Position numbers and translations under genes: made by a program
Notes under the pieces: model-generated
Seen by the model: the letters and a program-made list of their open reading frames with translations, nothing else
Database searches by the model: none
What the model was told of the DNA's origin: nothing
From: CAZSSH01 sp964609825
GTDB taxonomy: Bacteria > Verrucomicrobiota > Lentisphaeria > Victivallales > Victivallaceae
Reading direction: 5' to 3'
Length of the DNA stretch: 64,000 nt
Assembly (NCBI GenBank): GCA_964609825.1
Contig: CAZSSH010000010.1
Span: 629,015-693,014 of the forward strand
In this document: positions 63,881 through 64,000 of the stretch, piece after piece
How the letters are laid out: every line of letters begins with the position of its first letter
Numbering within the stretch: the first letter of the stretch is position 1

Positions 63881-64000
63881 GCAGAGCAAAAAGGAACGCC
63901 AGCCAACCAGCGATCAAAACCCATGTGTCTGTATTGTCAGCGACCTTGCGTCACCAAGTCACAGAATCCCTTACCCACTGTTACTCGTAAATATTGCTCT

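Noticed and set aside
63850..64000. Third copy of the dispersed repeat near tRNA-Ala
   Set aside because: Only GCGACCTTG is similar; the long blocks are absent.

Overview
The window looks like a chromosomal piece of a PVC-group bacterium, most likely Lentisphaerota (Victivallales-like). This is inferred from gene content: several pseudopilin-type secreted proteins whose FTLIEL-type motif lacks the usual preceding glycine, a run of GH71/GH78-type polysaccharide genes, a divergent ftsZ next to ftsA, and dense operons joined by ATGA and TAATG overlaps. Most of the window is moderately GC-rich. An AT-rich island lies at about 18.27-20.88 kb.

Layout. 1-3.6 kb (minus): a four-gene minor-pseudopilin/PilX-like operon. 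3.7-7.1 kb (minus): recJ followed by a FecCD-type permease and its ATPase. 7.3-7.8 kb: tRNA-Leu and copy A of a dispersed repeat. 7.8-17.5 kb (minus): a polysaccharide operon (DUF5696/GH101-like protein, pseudopilin, two GH71-like hydrolases of which one is fused to a SUMF1 domain, a GntR/LacI-type regulator, an SGNH hydrolase). It starts at a near-consensus promoter and has a 39-bp palindrome before the regulator. 17.6-18.3 kb: repeat copy B, tRNA-Cys and tRNA-Thr. 18.3-20.9 kb: the AT-rich island with an inverted tRNA-Thr fragment, a TIR-domain gene and a frameshifted gene. 20.9-28.4 kb (minus): a CatA-like acyltransferase, then an ftsA-ftsZ-membrane protein-radical SAM-GH78 run.

28.6-35.7 kb (plus): rhaA, a fused aldolase/dehydrogenase and an SGNH esterase, then an overlapping chain folE-dtd-dxr-MBL hydrolase. 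Together with GH78 these cover much of rhamnoside use, but no rhamnulokinase is present. 35.7-36.6 kb (minus): a Cys-rich small protein and a membrane-anchored protein. 36.8-46.4 kb (plus): an ECF sigma factor, an anti-sigma/VWA fusion, a 1942-residue beta-rich membrane protein and an SGNH hydrolase, all tightly packed. This is the best candidate for an undescribed system. 46.5-50.3 kb (plus): ppk2, an SLC13-type permease and a GT39-type transferase.

50.3-58.0 kb (minus): gyrA-folP-cdaA-ybbR-ppiD-like-speD. SpeD appears to carry a degenerate second copy of its own domain. 58.1-59.9 kb (minus): yebC-ruvC-tatD. 60.0-64.0 kb (plus): a small unknown gene, ilvD, a thioredoxin-fold/TPR protein, yjbQ and tRNA-Ala. 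Promoters with TTGAnn / TATnnT boxes spaced 16-17 bp precede many operons, so the main sigma factor appears conventional. All functions are read from sequence motifs and remembered families; no database search was run.
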